The notes: generated by a model from the letters alone, not told the origin. DNA of 63,940 nt from Bacillota bacterium (GCA_021797515.1 JAJZZP010000075.1:1-63940), one strand, 5' to 3'; counted from the stretch's first letter, positions 28,819 to 37,041 are shown. Numbers and translations are program-made.

Positions 28819-29245
28819 TAGCCCGATTCATATAGACGTCACGCATCAGGGTGCTCCATATAGCGCTGATTCGCAAGAAAAGCCCCCAGAGCCGTGCCTT
28901 ACGGGTCCAAATCGAATACTGGGACAGGATCCTTAGGGATGGTGCAGTGGTTTTCTTCAAACAGAAGACGTAGTCATAACTCTCAATACCTTCAATGACG
29001 TCGGGAACACACCAGGCCAGCGCCTGGCCCTGTCCGTCAGAATTACTTCTTTGACCGACCGTTTGCCGTACCGTAATCATCGTCTGAAGGGCTTCGGAAT
29101 CCGCAACCACGAAATGCAGCCGCTGGCATTGCAATCCAAAGGCTTGGGCAAAAATGATATCCAGAATGTAGCGCCAACTCAATTCCTCGGGACCCGTGAC
29201 GGCACGTTGTGTGGGAGACGGTATGGTAGATACCTCGACATTCAT
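28727..29245 (-). CDS. Unrecognised 172-residue protein in the glycan operon
   Basis: A soluble, mixed alpha/beta protein with no signal peptide or membrane helix. I recognise no family. Visible features are WRYILDIIFAQAFGLQ, a strand HFVVADSEALQTM and a basic aromatic C-terminus (RYHVYVYRMERLEV). The ATG overlaps the GT4 stop as ATGA and the 3' end overlaps the toroid gene, so it is translated as part of the operon. WxxIL...AxAFG and the position beside an enzyme with a toroid fold suggest a partner subunit, but this is a guess. Confidence 0.6.
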   Translation of the reverse strand: MNVEVSTIPSPTQRAVTGPEELSWRYILDIIFAQAFGLQCQRLHFVVADSEALQTMITVRQTVGQRSNSDGQGQALAWCVPDVIEGIESYDYVFCLKKTTAPSLRILSQYSIWTRKARLWGLFLRISAIWSTLMRDVYMNRANAEFAASGHRPARYHVYVYRMERLEVSHGS

Positions 29246-30357
29246 GCCGTTTGCACCACCTCATGGTAGAGCACTTCGATTTGGTCCACAACGTGCTCCC
29301 AGGTATATTTGTTACATACTTTACGATAACCGGCCTCGCCCATGATGCGGGACTTCTCTGGATCATCTATTATGTGCTTTATGGCGTGTGCCAGCGTCTC
29401 CGGATCGTTCGGCGGCACAAGGTAACCATCTTGCCCGTCGTCCACCAGTTCGCGAACCCCTGGTATGCGGGTGGCTATAACCGGGGTCTTATTGGCCCAA
29501 GATTCCAATAAGACAAGGCCGAACGATTCCGTTGAGATACTGGGAAGCACCGTAGCCATCGCATGCGCATACAACTTCCGTAATGTCGTAGAGGGCGGAA
29601 CTCGACCAACAAAGGAGACATTGGTCAATCCCAGGCTCTCTGCCCGTTCTTCAAAACGTGGGCGCAGATCGCCGTCCCCAGCGAGAATGAGAGACCCCGC
29701 AAGATTTTCCAGCAAGGCCCATGCCTGTAGGAGAATCTCCACTCCTTTAAATCGATGGGCACTATCCAAGGCGCCTACAAACAGGATGTAGGGCGTGGAA
29801 CCATCAATACTTGGGGTTTGCGGAAAGCCTTCGACAAACGTCAGGTCCACCGCAATGGGGATGGTGTCGACAGGTAACGGCCCCAAGAACTTTAATAAGG
29901 AGTGTTGTGCGTAATCTTTGGTAGTGGCCACCACCCGGATTGCATGACGTAAAATATAAGGTTGCCGAAGATTATTGTACAAATCAAACAGAAGCCCCTT
30001 AACTCCGGAGCCCAGCAAATCATTATGGTACGTTGCAACCACGGGAATGTGATAGCGTTTGGCGGCCCCCATCGTCAAATCCGCTCCGAAGATATACGGA
30101 TAATGGAGATGAATCAGATCAAAACCCCGCAGGTGGCGCATTAATGACGGGGTAAAGGGGGCGTTGCCAAGACGGCCCCAGGTTGGCAAATAGTGGACGG
30201 GAAACGGGAACTCCAAGGGTTTTTCGTGAGGTGGCAAGGCGGTAAATACTTCTACGGCGTAGCCGCGTTCATGCAGTACGCGGCTTTGATGATAGGCCAC
30301 ATTGCCGGTGCCGGCCCAATAAGGAGGAAATGTGGCTGTCACATGGGCTACTCGCAT
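29242..30357 (-). CDS. GT4-family glycosyltransferase
   Basis: A 371-residue GT-B enzyme with clear family marks: PYWAGTGNVAYHQSRVL near residue 12, LIHLHYPY and VATYHNDLLGSG in the first domain, FVGALDSAHRFKGVEIL and STESFGLVLLESWANKTPV in the donor domain. Closely resembles PimA/WbaZ-like mannosyltransferases. It overlaps the GT2 gene upstream by 10 bases and the 172-residue gene downstream by 4. The window has GDP-mannose-using genes nearby, so a mannose or rhamnose donor is possible. Confidence 0.9.
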   Translation of the reverse strand: MRVAHVTATFPPYWAGTGNVAYHQSRVLHERGYAVEVFTALPPHEKPLEFPFPVHYLPTWGRLGNAPFTPSLMRHLRGFDLIHLHYPYIFGADLTMGAAKRYHIPVVATYHNDLLGSGVKGLLFDLYNNLRQPYILRHAIRVVATTKDYAQHSLLKFLGPLPVDTIPIAVDLTFVEGFPQTPSIDGSTPYILFVGALDSAHRFKGVEILLQAWALLENLAGSLILAGDGDLRPRFEERAESLGLTNVSFVGRVPPSTTLRKLYAHAMATVLPSISTESFGLVLLESWANKTPVIATRIPGVRELVDDGQDGYLVPPNDPETLAHAIKHIIDDPEKSRIMGEAGYRKVCNKYTWEHVVDQIEVLYHEVVQTA

Positions 30358-31385
30358 ACATGGACCCCCTCGGGTACGGCGCGTTGATAAATCTTAGTGA
30401 GCCAATGATTCCAAAACTGTGCTAAACGCAGGTTGCCCATCAACTGCCCCAAGGGCAGTTCGAGCGTCATTTGCTCTAACAATACGGTGTCGGAAACTTG
30501 ACGGGTAGCTTGGATTACACGTCGTTTGGCCTGCCAGTCTCTTTTGTGGCTCAGGAGCCACGCATAGCTGCGAAGACGGGCAACCCAAAAGCGGGGACCG
30601 TGCATTAGGGCAAAGAAGCAAGTCGCCGCCTCAGTGATGAGGAGGCTTAGTCTAAGCCTCCTGAGCGTCTCTTGCTCCAAGATTAAGAGAAGAGTAAGAA
30701 GTCGATTACGCTCAAGCCAATAGAATTTTTCGGGACACATCTTTAGATCGTAGTGATGGATGACGCGCGCTCGCGTGTCGCATACGACAGGAATATTTTG
30801 GAGAGCGGCGCGGAGCGATAAATTCGTGTCCTCCAAATATAAAAAATATTCGGGGTCGAATCCGTCTAACCGTTGCCATATTGAGCGATGGGCAAAAATG
30901 ACGGCGCCAGACGTCAGAAGCGGGAAACGATAACGCTGGTCCGAAGCGGACCAGACGTCGCCGATGCCCGCACAAGTGGTAATGCCTGTGACATGCATCG
31001 TGTTGCCATAGGCATTGATGAGTCCATTGGGCTGGAGAATGGCTGGGTTAATGAGAACGTCGGTAAATTGCTCGGCAGTCTCCACCAAGCGGGGGAGCAC
31101 ATCGGGTTCCCACACCGTATCGGGGTTGGCGATGCACCAGTACTCACCTGTGGCATGTTCCATGCCCCGATTACAAGCCGCTCCATAGCCGAGATTGGAT
31201 TCATTTTCGTAGATTTCGACTTGAGGGAAGTGCGTCCTCAACCACTGAACGGTATCATCCTGGGAATGATTGTCCACCACGATGATTTGGGTAGCCATAG
31301 GATTAGCCATGATGGAAGGGAGGCACTGCGCCAAGTCTGCTTGACTGTTATAGGAAACCAAAATCACCGTACACAGCCGGTTCAT
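30348..31385 (-). CDS. GT2-family glycosyltransferase (rhamnosyltransferase-like)
   Basis: A 345-residue GT-A enzyme of the WbbL/RfbF type: VILVSYNSQADLAQCLPS, IIVVDNHSQDDT, NLGYGAACNRGM and the DxD-like NPDTVW, then GAVIFAHRSIW and FFLYLEDTNLSLR (here YFLYLEDTNLSLR), all typical of bacterial rhamnosyl- or related transferases. The C-terminal 100 residues form amphipathic helices for membrane contact. The start overlaps the upstream GT2 stop as ATGA. Confidence 0.88.
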   Translation of the reverse strand: MNRLCTVILVSYNSQADLAQCLPSIMANPMATQIIVVDNHSQDDTVQWLRTHFPQVEIYENESNLGYGAACNRGMEHATGEYWCIANPDTVWEPDVLPRLVETAEQFTDVLINPAILQPNGLINAYGNTMHVTGITTCAGIGDVWSASDQRYRFPLLTSGAVIFAHRSIWQRLDGFDPEYFLYLEDTNLSLRAALQNIPVVCDTRARVIHHYDLKMCPEKFYWLERNRLLTLLLILEQETLRRLRLSLLITEAATCFFALMHGPRFWVARLRSYAWLLSHKRDWQAKRRVIQATRQVSDTVLLEQMTLELPLGQLMGNLRLAQFWNHWLTKIYQRAVPEGVHVCE

Positions 31386-32341
31386 GAAGCGATTCCCTTG
31401 CCGGATTCGGAGGGTGTGGCGACCAATTTATCGATATCGGTTTTAATACGGACCACAACGGATTCTATGCTGTATAGGATTACGGAGGTGATCATGAGCA
31501 CCAGCCCGCCAATGCCAAAGACGGTTCCCACGATCGCCGTGCCTAGCATTAAGACATGGTGGATCATCATCACCTGCAAGACCATCCATCCTGCGGTGAG
31601 GCCAACTGTCGAGGCTAAGACTCCCGGCAAGCCAAAAACCAACAAGGGGTGATGCTGGGCCACGGCACCCAAGATGGTGTCAAGCACACGCAATCCATGG
31701 GCGACCGGATTGCGCTTCATCTTATCTTTGTATTGGACGGATATGCCAACTTCAGCAATCCTAAGACGCGCATGTTTCCATTGCATTTGCATTTCGGACT
31801 CGACCGACAATCCTTCACTGGTGAGGCTCAAAATAGACACCGCGTGCGGGGAAAACGCGCGGTATCCGCTTTGGGAATCACTGATCTTTACTCCACTGGC
31901 GGCATTCGTGATCCAGGTCAAGGTGTGTTGTCCCACCCGACGCCAGCGAGGGATGGTGCTTTCTTTGTCCATAAACCGGGATCCAACCACGATATCGGCA
32001 CGGTTTTCCAGAATTGGCCGGATTACTGCCGGGATTTCCGCCGGGTCATGTTGGGCATCGGCATCTAACGTCACGATAACCGATGGGTGCAAGCTCAAGG
32101 CGTGTCGAAACCCGGTTGATAGGGCGGTGGCTTTACCGCCGTGGGGAATGGTAATGACGTCTGCCCCGGCCTCTTGGGCTAAGAATGCCGTGCGGTCGGT
32201 TGAGCCATCATCAATAACAATCACGTGACCACCTTCAAGCCGGGCCAGTAAGACGACACTGGCAATAAAACGCTCTTCATTAAAGGCAGGAATAACCACT
32301 ACGACCTGCGTTAACGGGGACTCATCCAGACTCTGCAACAT
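31382..32341 (-). CDS. GT2-family polyprenyl-phosphate glycosyltransferase (DPM1/DPG-like)
   Basis: A 319-residue enzyme with a GT-A domain (VVVVIPAFNEE, VIDDGSTDRTA, TLDADAQHDP with the metal-binding DAD, VVGSRFM) followed by two C-terminal membrane helices (about residues 238-300). This is the layout of dolichyl/undecaprenyl-phosphate sugar synthases that make lipid-linked donors for GT-C enzymes. It overlaps the sortase gene by 20 bases. The GT-C-like protein at 20124-21725 is a plausible user of its product. Confidence 0.87.
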   Translation of the reverse strand: MLQSLDESPLTQVVVVIPAFNEERFIASVVLLARLEGGHVIVIDDGSTDRTAFLAQEAGADVITIPHGGKATALSTGFRHALSLHPSVIVTLDADAQHDPAEIPAVIRPILENRADIVVGSRFMDKESTIPRWRRVGQHTLTWITNAASGVKISDSQSGYRAFSPHAVSILSLTSEGLSVESEMQMQWKHARLRIAEVGISVQYKDKMKRNPVAHGLRVLDTILGAVAQHHPLLVFGLPGVLASTVGLTAGWMVLQVMMIHHVLMLGTAIVGTVFGIGGLVLMITSVILYSIESVVVRIKTDIDKLVATPSESGKGIAS

Positions 32342-32996
32342 GACGGGTTTTGCCTCTTTTCGACCTGCTATATTGACTTACCACGCTAGGTGAAGGTTCC
32401 GAGACTGGTGTCGCCCGAACGATAAAGCGGTCCGGGGCAAATCCGATGTACACAAACGGATAACAACTCGTCAATGTAAGTTCGGGATTCTGAGAGGGGA
32501 CCACGATGTTGGGATCGGTTTTAGGAACAATTTTAATGCTGGTGACTCGGTACACGAACGGTCCATACGGTGAGTCAAAGGTGACCGAGTCACCGACTTT
32601 GACATATTGAAGATTCGTAAAAACAGTGTCGCGGTGTCCACTGAACACCACATTGCCGCCTTGACCGGGGAGCGGGCTGCCCGCGTAGTGGCCAACCCCC
32701 AACGCCAAAATATTCCATGTAGTGCCCTGTACCACCGGGGCATTGATATGAACTGCGGGAATCAAGATGGTTCCAAGTTTGGTACCGGGTTCCGGTAAAG
32801 TTGGCCAGTAGCCCGGCAACTTCCGATACCCGATATGCGTCGGTTTATAAGGAACGAGAGCTGTATCAGCTAACAAGACCGTTTGTTGGAGAAAACTCCA
32901 CCCGAAGGTTACCGTCACGCCGACACCCGCTGCGACGACGACAATGGGAATTCCCAACAAACCGATCATTAATAATTTTCGGGCCCACCGCACCAT
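32322..32996 (-). CDS. Class D-like sortase
   Basis: A 224-residue membrane-anchored transpeptidase. An N-terminal helix (about residues 8-30) is followed by the sortase barrel with GHYAGSPLPGQGGNVVFSGH, catalytic His121 in GHRD, Cys178 in TLTSCYPF and Arg190 in APDRFIV. The TLTSC signature, the single N-terminal helix and the small size fit class D/E sortases, which recognise LPxTA or LAxTG signals. The gene lies 4 bases after the gene for a protein ending in LPVTA plus a helix and tail, its probable substrate. It leads into the glycosyltransferase genes by a 20-base overlap. Confidence 0.92.
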   Translation of the reverse strand: MVRWARKLLMIGLLGIPIVVVAAGVGVTVTFGWSFLQQTVLLADTALVPYKPTHIGYRKLPGYWPTLPEPGTKLGTILIPAVHINAPVVQGTTWNILALGVGHYAGSPLPGQGGNVVFSGHRDTVFTNLQYVKVGDSVTFDSPYGPFVYRVTSIKIVPKTDPNIVVPSQNPELTLTSCYPFVYIGFAPDRFIVRATPVSEPSPSVVSQYSRSKRGKTRHVAESG

Positions 32997-33000
32997 GACC

Positions 33001-33693
33001 TTACTCCAGCTTATGTGCGACGCGGTAGAGCGGGCGAAACATCAGCGATCCAACTAAAATGAGTCCGAGTCCTATGACAATCTTCAAAGGGGTATTTGTC
33101 GCGGTTACCGGCAATTGACCCCGAGGCATGGGCACAAACGTGTGGCTTTGTTCTATAGTTCGTGCTGACGTGGCCGCAATGGCGACATTATGTATGAATT
33201 GGTTTAAGTGTTGCGGTTGCACATCATAATATTGGGGGTGGATTGTAGCCAACAGTTTGCCCTGTTCATCCTCCAATTCAATCAATAAAGGATTGTTGGG
33301 TTGAGCAACATACGTGAGCAAATTCACCGGCTGTCCGTTGGTCAGAACTGTCGCCACCTGTAAATGAGCGAGTTCTGCGCTACTAATAAACAACCGGAGT
33401 GCCTCTTCCTTTTGCGCCAGCGTCAGTTGGTTGGGGTTGCTAACATTGCCCATCACTTTCTGCATTTGCGCAGCATTCTGGGTAATTTGACTCACTTCTT
33501 GGGAACTCAACTGAATCGACTCTAAATAGGCAAATAATAAGCTAACATGTTGTATTTGCAAGCTGCGCAAGGCATCTTCCAGTTGAACTGCAGCTTGTTG
33601 AATTGATGAAGAGGACGCGGCCAACGTTACTGTTGAGGGCGCTAGCATCGTAATCCCTGCTACCAGTGGTAGTACAGCTTTCCATCTTATCAT
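33001..33693 (-). CDS. Sortase substrate with LPVTA sorting signal
   Basis: A 230-residue exported protein. It has a signal peptide (about residues 1-25, ending TLAAS), a helical body with many Gln/Leu (ELEDALRS-type helices) and a C-terminal cell-wall sorting signal: LPVTA at 194-198, a membrane helix KIVIGLGLILVGSLMF and a basic tail RVAHKLE. The layout resembles the processed acidic surface proteins with LPxTA that accompany class D sortases in bacilli. It is the first gene of the cluster, served by the promoter at 33772-33800. Its role on the wall is unknown. Confidence 0.8.
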   Translation of the reverse strand: MIRWKAVLPLVAGITMLAPSTVTLAASSSSIQQAAVQLEDALRSLQIQHVSLLFAYLESIQLSSQEVSQITQNAAQMQKVMGNVSNPNQLTLAQKEEALRLFISSAELAHLQVATVLTNGQPVNLLTYVAQPNNPLLIELEDEQGKLLATIHPQYYDVQPQHLNQFIHNVAIAATSARTIEQSHTFVPMPRGQLPVTATNTPLKIVIGLGLILVGSLMFRPLYRVAHKLE

Positions 33694-33771
33694 GTGAATT
33701 AGATCCCTTCTATAGCATCCTACTCAAAACACGTTAACTACTTCGCCATCCAATTCCATTTTCCTTCCTAA

Positions 33772-33800
33772 ATTATAATAAAACTGGGATAAATTGTACA
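33772..33800 (-). promoter_or_regulatory. Promoter of the sortase/glycan cluster
   Basis: On the minus strand TGTACA (33800-33795), a 17-base spacer and a perfect TATAAT (33777-33772). It lies 79 bases before the ATG at 33693 and is the only good promoter I see ahead of the overlapping gene run down to about 26399. Confidence 0.6.
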
Positions 33801-34023
33801 GTGTTTGTCCGGCGTGGATTACATCCAAAATGTTAGCGTAATTGGCGAAATAGACATGTCGTAGGTCGGAAAGATTAAAGAAAAAAAACTTCTGACCCTC
33901 ACAGTGCCTGAGATATTCCGACGGGTGGAGGCGTTGTTTAGCTAAGATCCTGCGCTTATCGTAGATTGCCCGGTTCGAATTCCGCAGGTCCGACGATTAA
34001 AACAACACGTTTAAACAAATATG

Positions 34024-34053
34024 TTCGACGTCATTGCGTCGAATCCTTTTTTT
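34024..34053 (+). terminator. Intrinsic terminator with no upstream gene
   Basis: TTCGACG (34024-34030) pairs with CGTCGAA (34037-34043) across a 6-base loop, followed by TCC and seven T. No plus-strand gene precedes it within 10 kb, since the sortase cluster runs the other way. It may end a small RNA or stop antisense transcription. Confidence 0.65.
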
Positions 34054-34307
34054 AGAGGCGATTATTTACGGATGTGAGTCTTGTCGCTGGGAAGAAATAG
34101 GAATTGGTGAGGTTGGTGTCGAGTCCCAAGTTCCGCAAGTAAGAGAACAGGAAATCGCGCAATTAATTTTGACCTTTAGCCCGACGGTTTCCAGACAAAC
34201 CCACGGTCAATCGGAACACCCAGTGCCTCTAACAGGCGTCGCCGGGTGGGGGGGTAAGGGAACAGCGGGTGTGTGTTCTGTACAGGACGTTGAGGAGGTC
34301 TATCAAA

Positions 34308-34345
34308 ATAAAATCCTCCTTCGGGCGATCCCGAGGAGGCATTTT
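34308..34345. terminator. Bidirectional terminator-like hairpin
   Basis: CCTCCTTCGGG (34315-34325) pairs with CCCGAGGAGG (34330-34339) with one bulged T and a CGAT loop. It is followed by ATTTT on the plus strand and, on the minus strand, by ATTTTATTTTG. It could stop transcription from either side. Confidence 0.55.
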
Positions 34346-34693
34346 CCGATGCTCCTGCTCTTGCAGGCTGATGGCCGCCCGTGGTATCTTGGAGGCACCA
34401 GGTCGGGTAACGGATTGAGCGCCGTTCTCGACAGTGATCGGGTGCTGTTACACCGCGGATCGCATTTTTTATTGACGTGCTTGTCCTACACTTAGTCCTA
34501 TACGACAGCGGGTTCCAAATTTCCTGCCGTTTTCCAATACAATTTACCGTTCTGTGTCATTACATTGTGACCTGATTTTTTGGCGCCGTTCCTTTTAGTT
34601 TTATGAGGGCCCCCTTACCTAGTAAGGTGTATTTATTGTTTCAGGAAATGTGAATAGCATCACCATGACTCGAGGGTAACCGAAGGAGTCATA

Positions 34694-34828
34694 ATGACGT
34701 TGTTTTATCGTATGCCTCCGGTGTGGACCATTCTTGGGGGAGGGAGTTCTGATGCGGCGGCATCAACGACGATTGGTGGTCGGGGTATTATTCCTGAGTG
34801 GTGTGATGTTAGCGGGGTGTGGCGTTAG
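34694..34828 (+). CDS. Possible 44-codon leader frame overlapping the next gene
   Basis: AAGGAG at 34683-34688 stands 5 bases before an ATG at 34694. The frame (MTLFYRMPPVWTILGGG...) ends with TAG at 34826-34828, 77 bases inside the Ycf48-like gene in another frame. The ribosome binding site is better than expected by chance, so ribosomes may load here and reach the downstream start by coupling. The peptide resembles nothing known and codon 25 onward only shadows the downstream gene. Confidence 0.25.
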   Translation: MTLFYRMPPVWTILGGGSSDAAASTTIGGRGIIPEWCDVSGVWR

Positions 34829-35870
34829 TCGTCAAGGGCACTCCTCCGCGCGTAATTCTAGCAGCTCTGCACCTGTTATTGTTCAGCACAATCTTCCCTT
34901 GATGCTTACGCTGGATATGCGATCCGTCAAACAAGGGTGGGCTTTATCCTCTAAAGGTGACATTTATTGGACAACTAATGGAGGAAAATCCTGGCGGTTG
35001 ACACAGCAAGTGGGGATTTCGTCATCCATGGCGCATATGGCCTGGCTCTCAGGGAACGGGCACACAACCAGTTGGATCATGTTTTGGCACAGAGGCTCTC
35101 ACGTCGTAAAGCTATGGACTACAAGGGACGCGGGCCGGCAATGGAACGTGTTGGACACGACAGTGCCGGCGGCAGCCCCTATAAATGCCGAAAGCCTTAT
35201 GATGAATTTGTCGTGGTTTGATGGGCAAGGGACCATGGTACTGGTGACGCCCAATCAAAACCAATCTGTGGGAATTTGGCAGCTTCGCCCTCATCGCCCT
35301 ACTTGGCAATCCGTAAAAACTACGTTTACTTTTGCTCACGTCTCGGGAGTGCAGTTCGTGTCTCCTTCTACAGGATATGCTGTAGGATTTCTTCCTATGG
35401 CTAATGCGAGTCCTCTTTGGGTGACACATAATGGTGGGCGTACGTGGCAGGAACGGTCATTGCCGCGCACCCTTCAAGAAAAACAGTGGCAATTGCAATT
35501 ATCCACGCCAATACTTGTAGGAAAGACGGTAGTGATTCCAGAATTATGGCTGGGTTCTCGACCGGCTCAGAGGTCATTTGCCCTGCGCAGGTCTACAGGG
35601 TGGACGCAAACGTCCCTGGTTCCCGCTTTAACGCGTGTGGCCTGGGCTAACTCTCAAGATGCTTGGGTTCTCACGCCTGAACAGCTCTGGATGACCCAGA
35701 ACGGGGGATTAACATGGCGATCTACAGCAGCGCCTTTTCTCTCCCAAACGGTGATGGGAATCGACTTCGTTAATGGGACTACGGGTTGGGTTTGGAGTGT
35801 CCACAAAAATCATACGGTGTTGTGGGCAACTCGCAATGCGGGAGCTTCATGGCAACGAGTTGTGCCATAA
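34752..35870 (+). CDS. Ycf48-like Asp-box lipoprotein
   Basis: A 372-residue exported lipoprotein. The signal peptide ends in the lipobox LAGC with Cys23 as the lipidated residue. The rest is a beta-propeller with at least five sialidase-type Asp-box turns: TTNGGKSW, TRDAGRQW, THNGGRTW, TQNGGLTW and TRNAGASW, as in Ycf48/HCF136 and BNR-repeat proteins. Known relatives help assemble membrane complexes or bind surface partners; none of the sialidase catalytic residues is evident. The ATG at 34752 has GGGAGGGAG 6 bases upstream; an ATG/GTG at 34734 precedes that site. It is monocistronic. Confidence 0.8.
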   Translation: MRRHQRRLVVGVLFLSGVMLAGCGVSRQGHSSARNSSSSAPVIVQHNLPLMLTLDMRSVKQGWALSSKGDIYWTTNGGKSWRLTQQVGISSSMAHMAWLSGNGHTTSWIMFWHRGSHVVKLWTTRDAGRQWNVLDTTVPAAAPINAESLMMNLSWFDGQGTMVLVTPNQNQSVGIWQLRPHRPTWQSVKTTFTFAHVSGVQFVSPSTGYAVGFLPMANASPLWVTHNGGRTWQERSLPRTLQEKQWQLQLSTPILVGKTVVIPELWLGSRPAQRSFALRRSTGWTQTSLVPALTRVAWANSQDAWVLTPEQLWMTQNGGLTWRSTAAPFLSQTVMGIDFVNGTTGWVWSVHKNHTVLWATRNAGASWQRVVP

Positions 35871-35937
35871 AGCTCCGGGGAAACGTTATCAACTCAATGT
35901 CTGGATCGCGAGACATTTGTACCACCCTCTGCCACAA

Positions 35938-36285
35938 TTGCCGCCAATGGTGCCAAAGTGGTTGATCCGGCCAGACGGGGACTGCCCGGGTGCCATACAG
36001 TGCCGCTATCCATGGGATGGCGCGCTGAATCATGATCGCGGCCCCGTCGCACCAGTGGGCCGCCTACCGTTCTCGCGTACGCTGGTGCGCGTCTATCTGA
36101 TGTGCGGCTAGCCACTGATGACAGCGTTTCCATGGTCAGTGGTACACCTGGGGCCCAATCCATCCCACGGCCCAGGTGTGGGCCGTGTACGGGCGACAAT
36201 CATAGGGCAGGGCACTGTAACTGACCGCGCAGGTGCGACAGCGATAGCGCTGAATGGTCGAAACGTAGACCCCGCGCCCGTTTTG
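35938..36285 (-). pseudogene. Decayed copy of the IS-associated CxxC-type gene (repeat copy A)
   Basis: The minus frame reads GRGVYVSTIQRYRCRTCAV, then LPYDCRPYTAHTWAVGW and DGAAIMIQRAIPWIAALYG, matching the intact protein at 63010-63489 residue by residue over about 115 positions. Two in-frame stops (TGA in place of tryptophan in HWTWKRC, TAG after QRTRER) and loss of the first 40 or so codons make it dead. The 5' break leads straight into the shared A/T-rich terminator block at 36290. Confidence 0.8.
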
Positions 36286-36289
36286 GTTT

Positions 36290-36396
36290 TATTTTTTTTG
36301 ACAATCCTTATGGTACTAAAAAAACCCCTAACATGGGGGTACTACGACCATAATCATCAGTTAAACCGATGGCAAATGGAATTGGCGAAAACATAT
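36290..36396. repeat. Shared non-coding block, copy A
   Basis: From the T-run through CCTTATGGTACTAAAAAA, the hairpin and GTTAAACCGATGGCAAATGG to AAAACA this block is nearly identical to 63541-63646. The two copies differ at a few positions and diverge abruptly after AAAACA. It is probably an end or leader of a mobile element. Confidence 0.8.
36317..36341 (-). terminator. Minus-strand intrinsic terminator in repeat copy A
   Basis: Read on the minus strand, ACCCC and GGGGT arms (36340-36324) around a 6-7-base loop are followed by a run of seven T (36323-36317). GGTACTA occurs on both sides of it as a direct repeat. The same structure exists in copy B. Confidence 0.55.
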
Positions 36397-36905
36397 GGAC
36401 TCTCCGAGTCTCCCGCGACGGTCTTACGTGCGCTGACTTCCAACCCGATCAATCGATTGCACATCCCAATCGACCGGTCAAACCCGTTTAACTCTGACGG
36501 AACTGTCGACACTGCAGCGCACTTACATCAGCGCGCTGGAGTGCGCGTCTGTCGTAACGGACTCTGCTGTGCAGTCCGTGCTGGAGGCCATGCAACCCTG
36601 GTTGTGGTCACCAATTCTTCGCCGGCACGCTCGGAAACCCTTGCGGCTCAAGGGATGGCAAAATTTAGCGCCAAATGCGGGGTATAAACCATTGGGAACA
36701 TCAACCCTTTCGCGAATTAAGATGGTAATCTATTCGCGATGGTCCGTCATTTTCCTGATACAGGATAACTATGAACTGTCTTAAAGGCTGACGGAAGAAG
36801 GGCGTTCCCCCCGATCCCGAGGCATGGGTTGCGACAGAAGGCCCCCCCTCCGGTCGCGGTTTTCATCGCGAAGACATCCGTCGGACCATCATCCACCCCA
36901 GGAGA
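36397..36905. other. Gene-free stretch right of repeat copy A
   Basis: No supported gene. A plus frame around 36500-36700 reads coherently (SALECASVVTDSAVQSVLEAM) but has no start and no recognised family, and may be a remnant. GC-rich and AT-rich blocks alternate, as in patched mobile DNA. Confidence 0.4.
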
Positions 36906-36913
36906 GGATAAAC

Positions 36914-37041
36914 ATGGATCAGGTCTTACATCCCGACGCCACGAAGCGTCGCAACCGGGTCACCGTGCATTGGTCAGACAGGGAATATTACCAACTTTTG
37001 CGAGCCAGCCGCTGAATGTCTTTATCCGGCATATCCGATAA
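36914..37041 (+). pseudogene. Broken ribbon-helix-helix-like small gene
   Basis: AGGAGAGG stands 7 bases before the ATG at 36914, and the frame reads RRNRVTVHWSDREYYQLLRAS before a TGA at 37015. The pattern R-x-x-V-x-V-x-hydrophobic-S-D-x-E resembles the start of ribbon-helix-helix proteins such as MobC/ParG/antitoxins. The neighbouring frame continues SQPLNVFIRHIR, as the second helix should, so a one-base shift near 37005 has probably killed it. It may be a relic of a plasmid or integrative element. Confidence 0.4.

Larger units (their letters stand above)
33801..34693. other. Gene-free 0.9 kb with two orphan terminators
   Basis: No supported coding gene. The longest plus frame (34034-34495) begins inside a terminator and spans another, so it is unlikely. 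The stretch holds an intrinsic terminator at 34024-34053 and a hairpin with T-rich sides at 34308-34345. A transcript ending at the first would be an untranslated RNA starting somewhere after 33800. Confidence 0.45.

Noticed and set aside
33950-34000. GGTTCGAATTCC, resembling a tRNA T-loop
   Set aside because: The five bases on each side of the loop do not pair, and no acceptor or anticodon stem can be formed at tRNA distance.
34034-34495. 153-codon plus frame with CESC
   Set aside because: Begins inside a terminator and spans a second terminator hairpin; no ribosome binding site or family.
36118-36687. 189-codon plus frame
   Set aside because: Its first half is antisense to the dead repeat gene and the rest has no recognised pattern.
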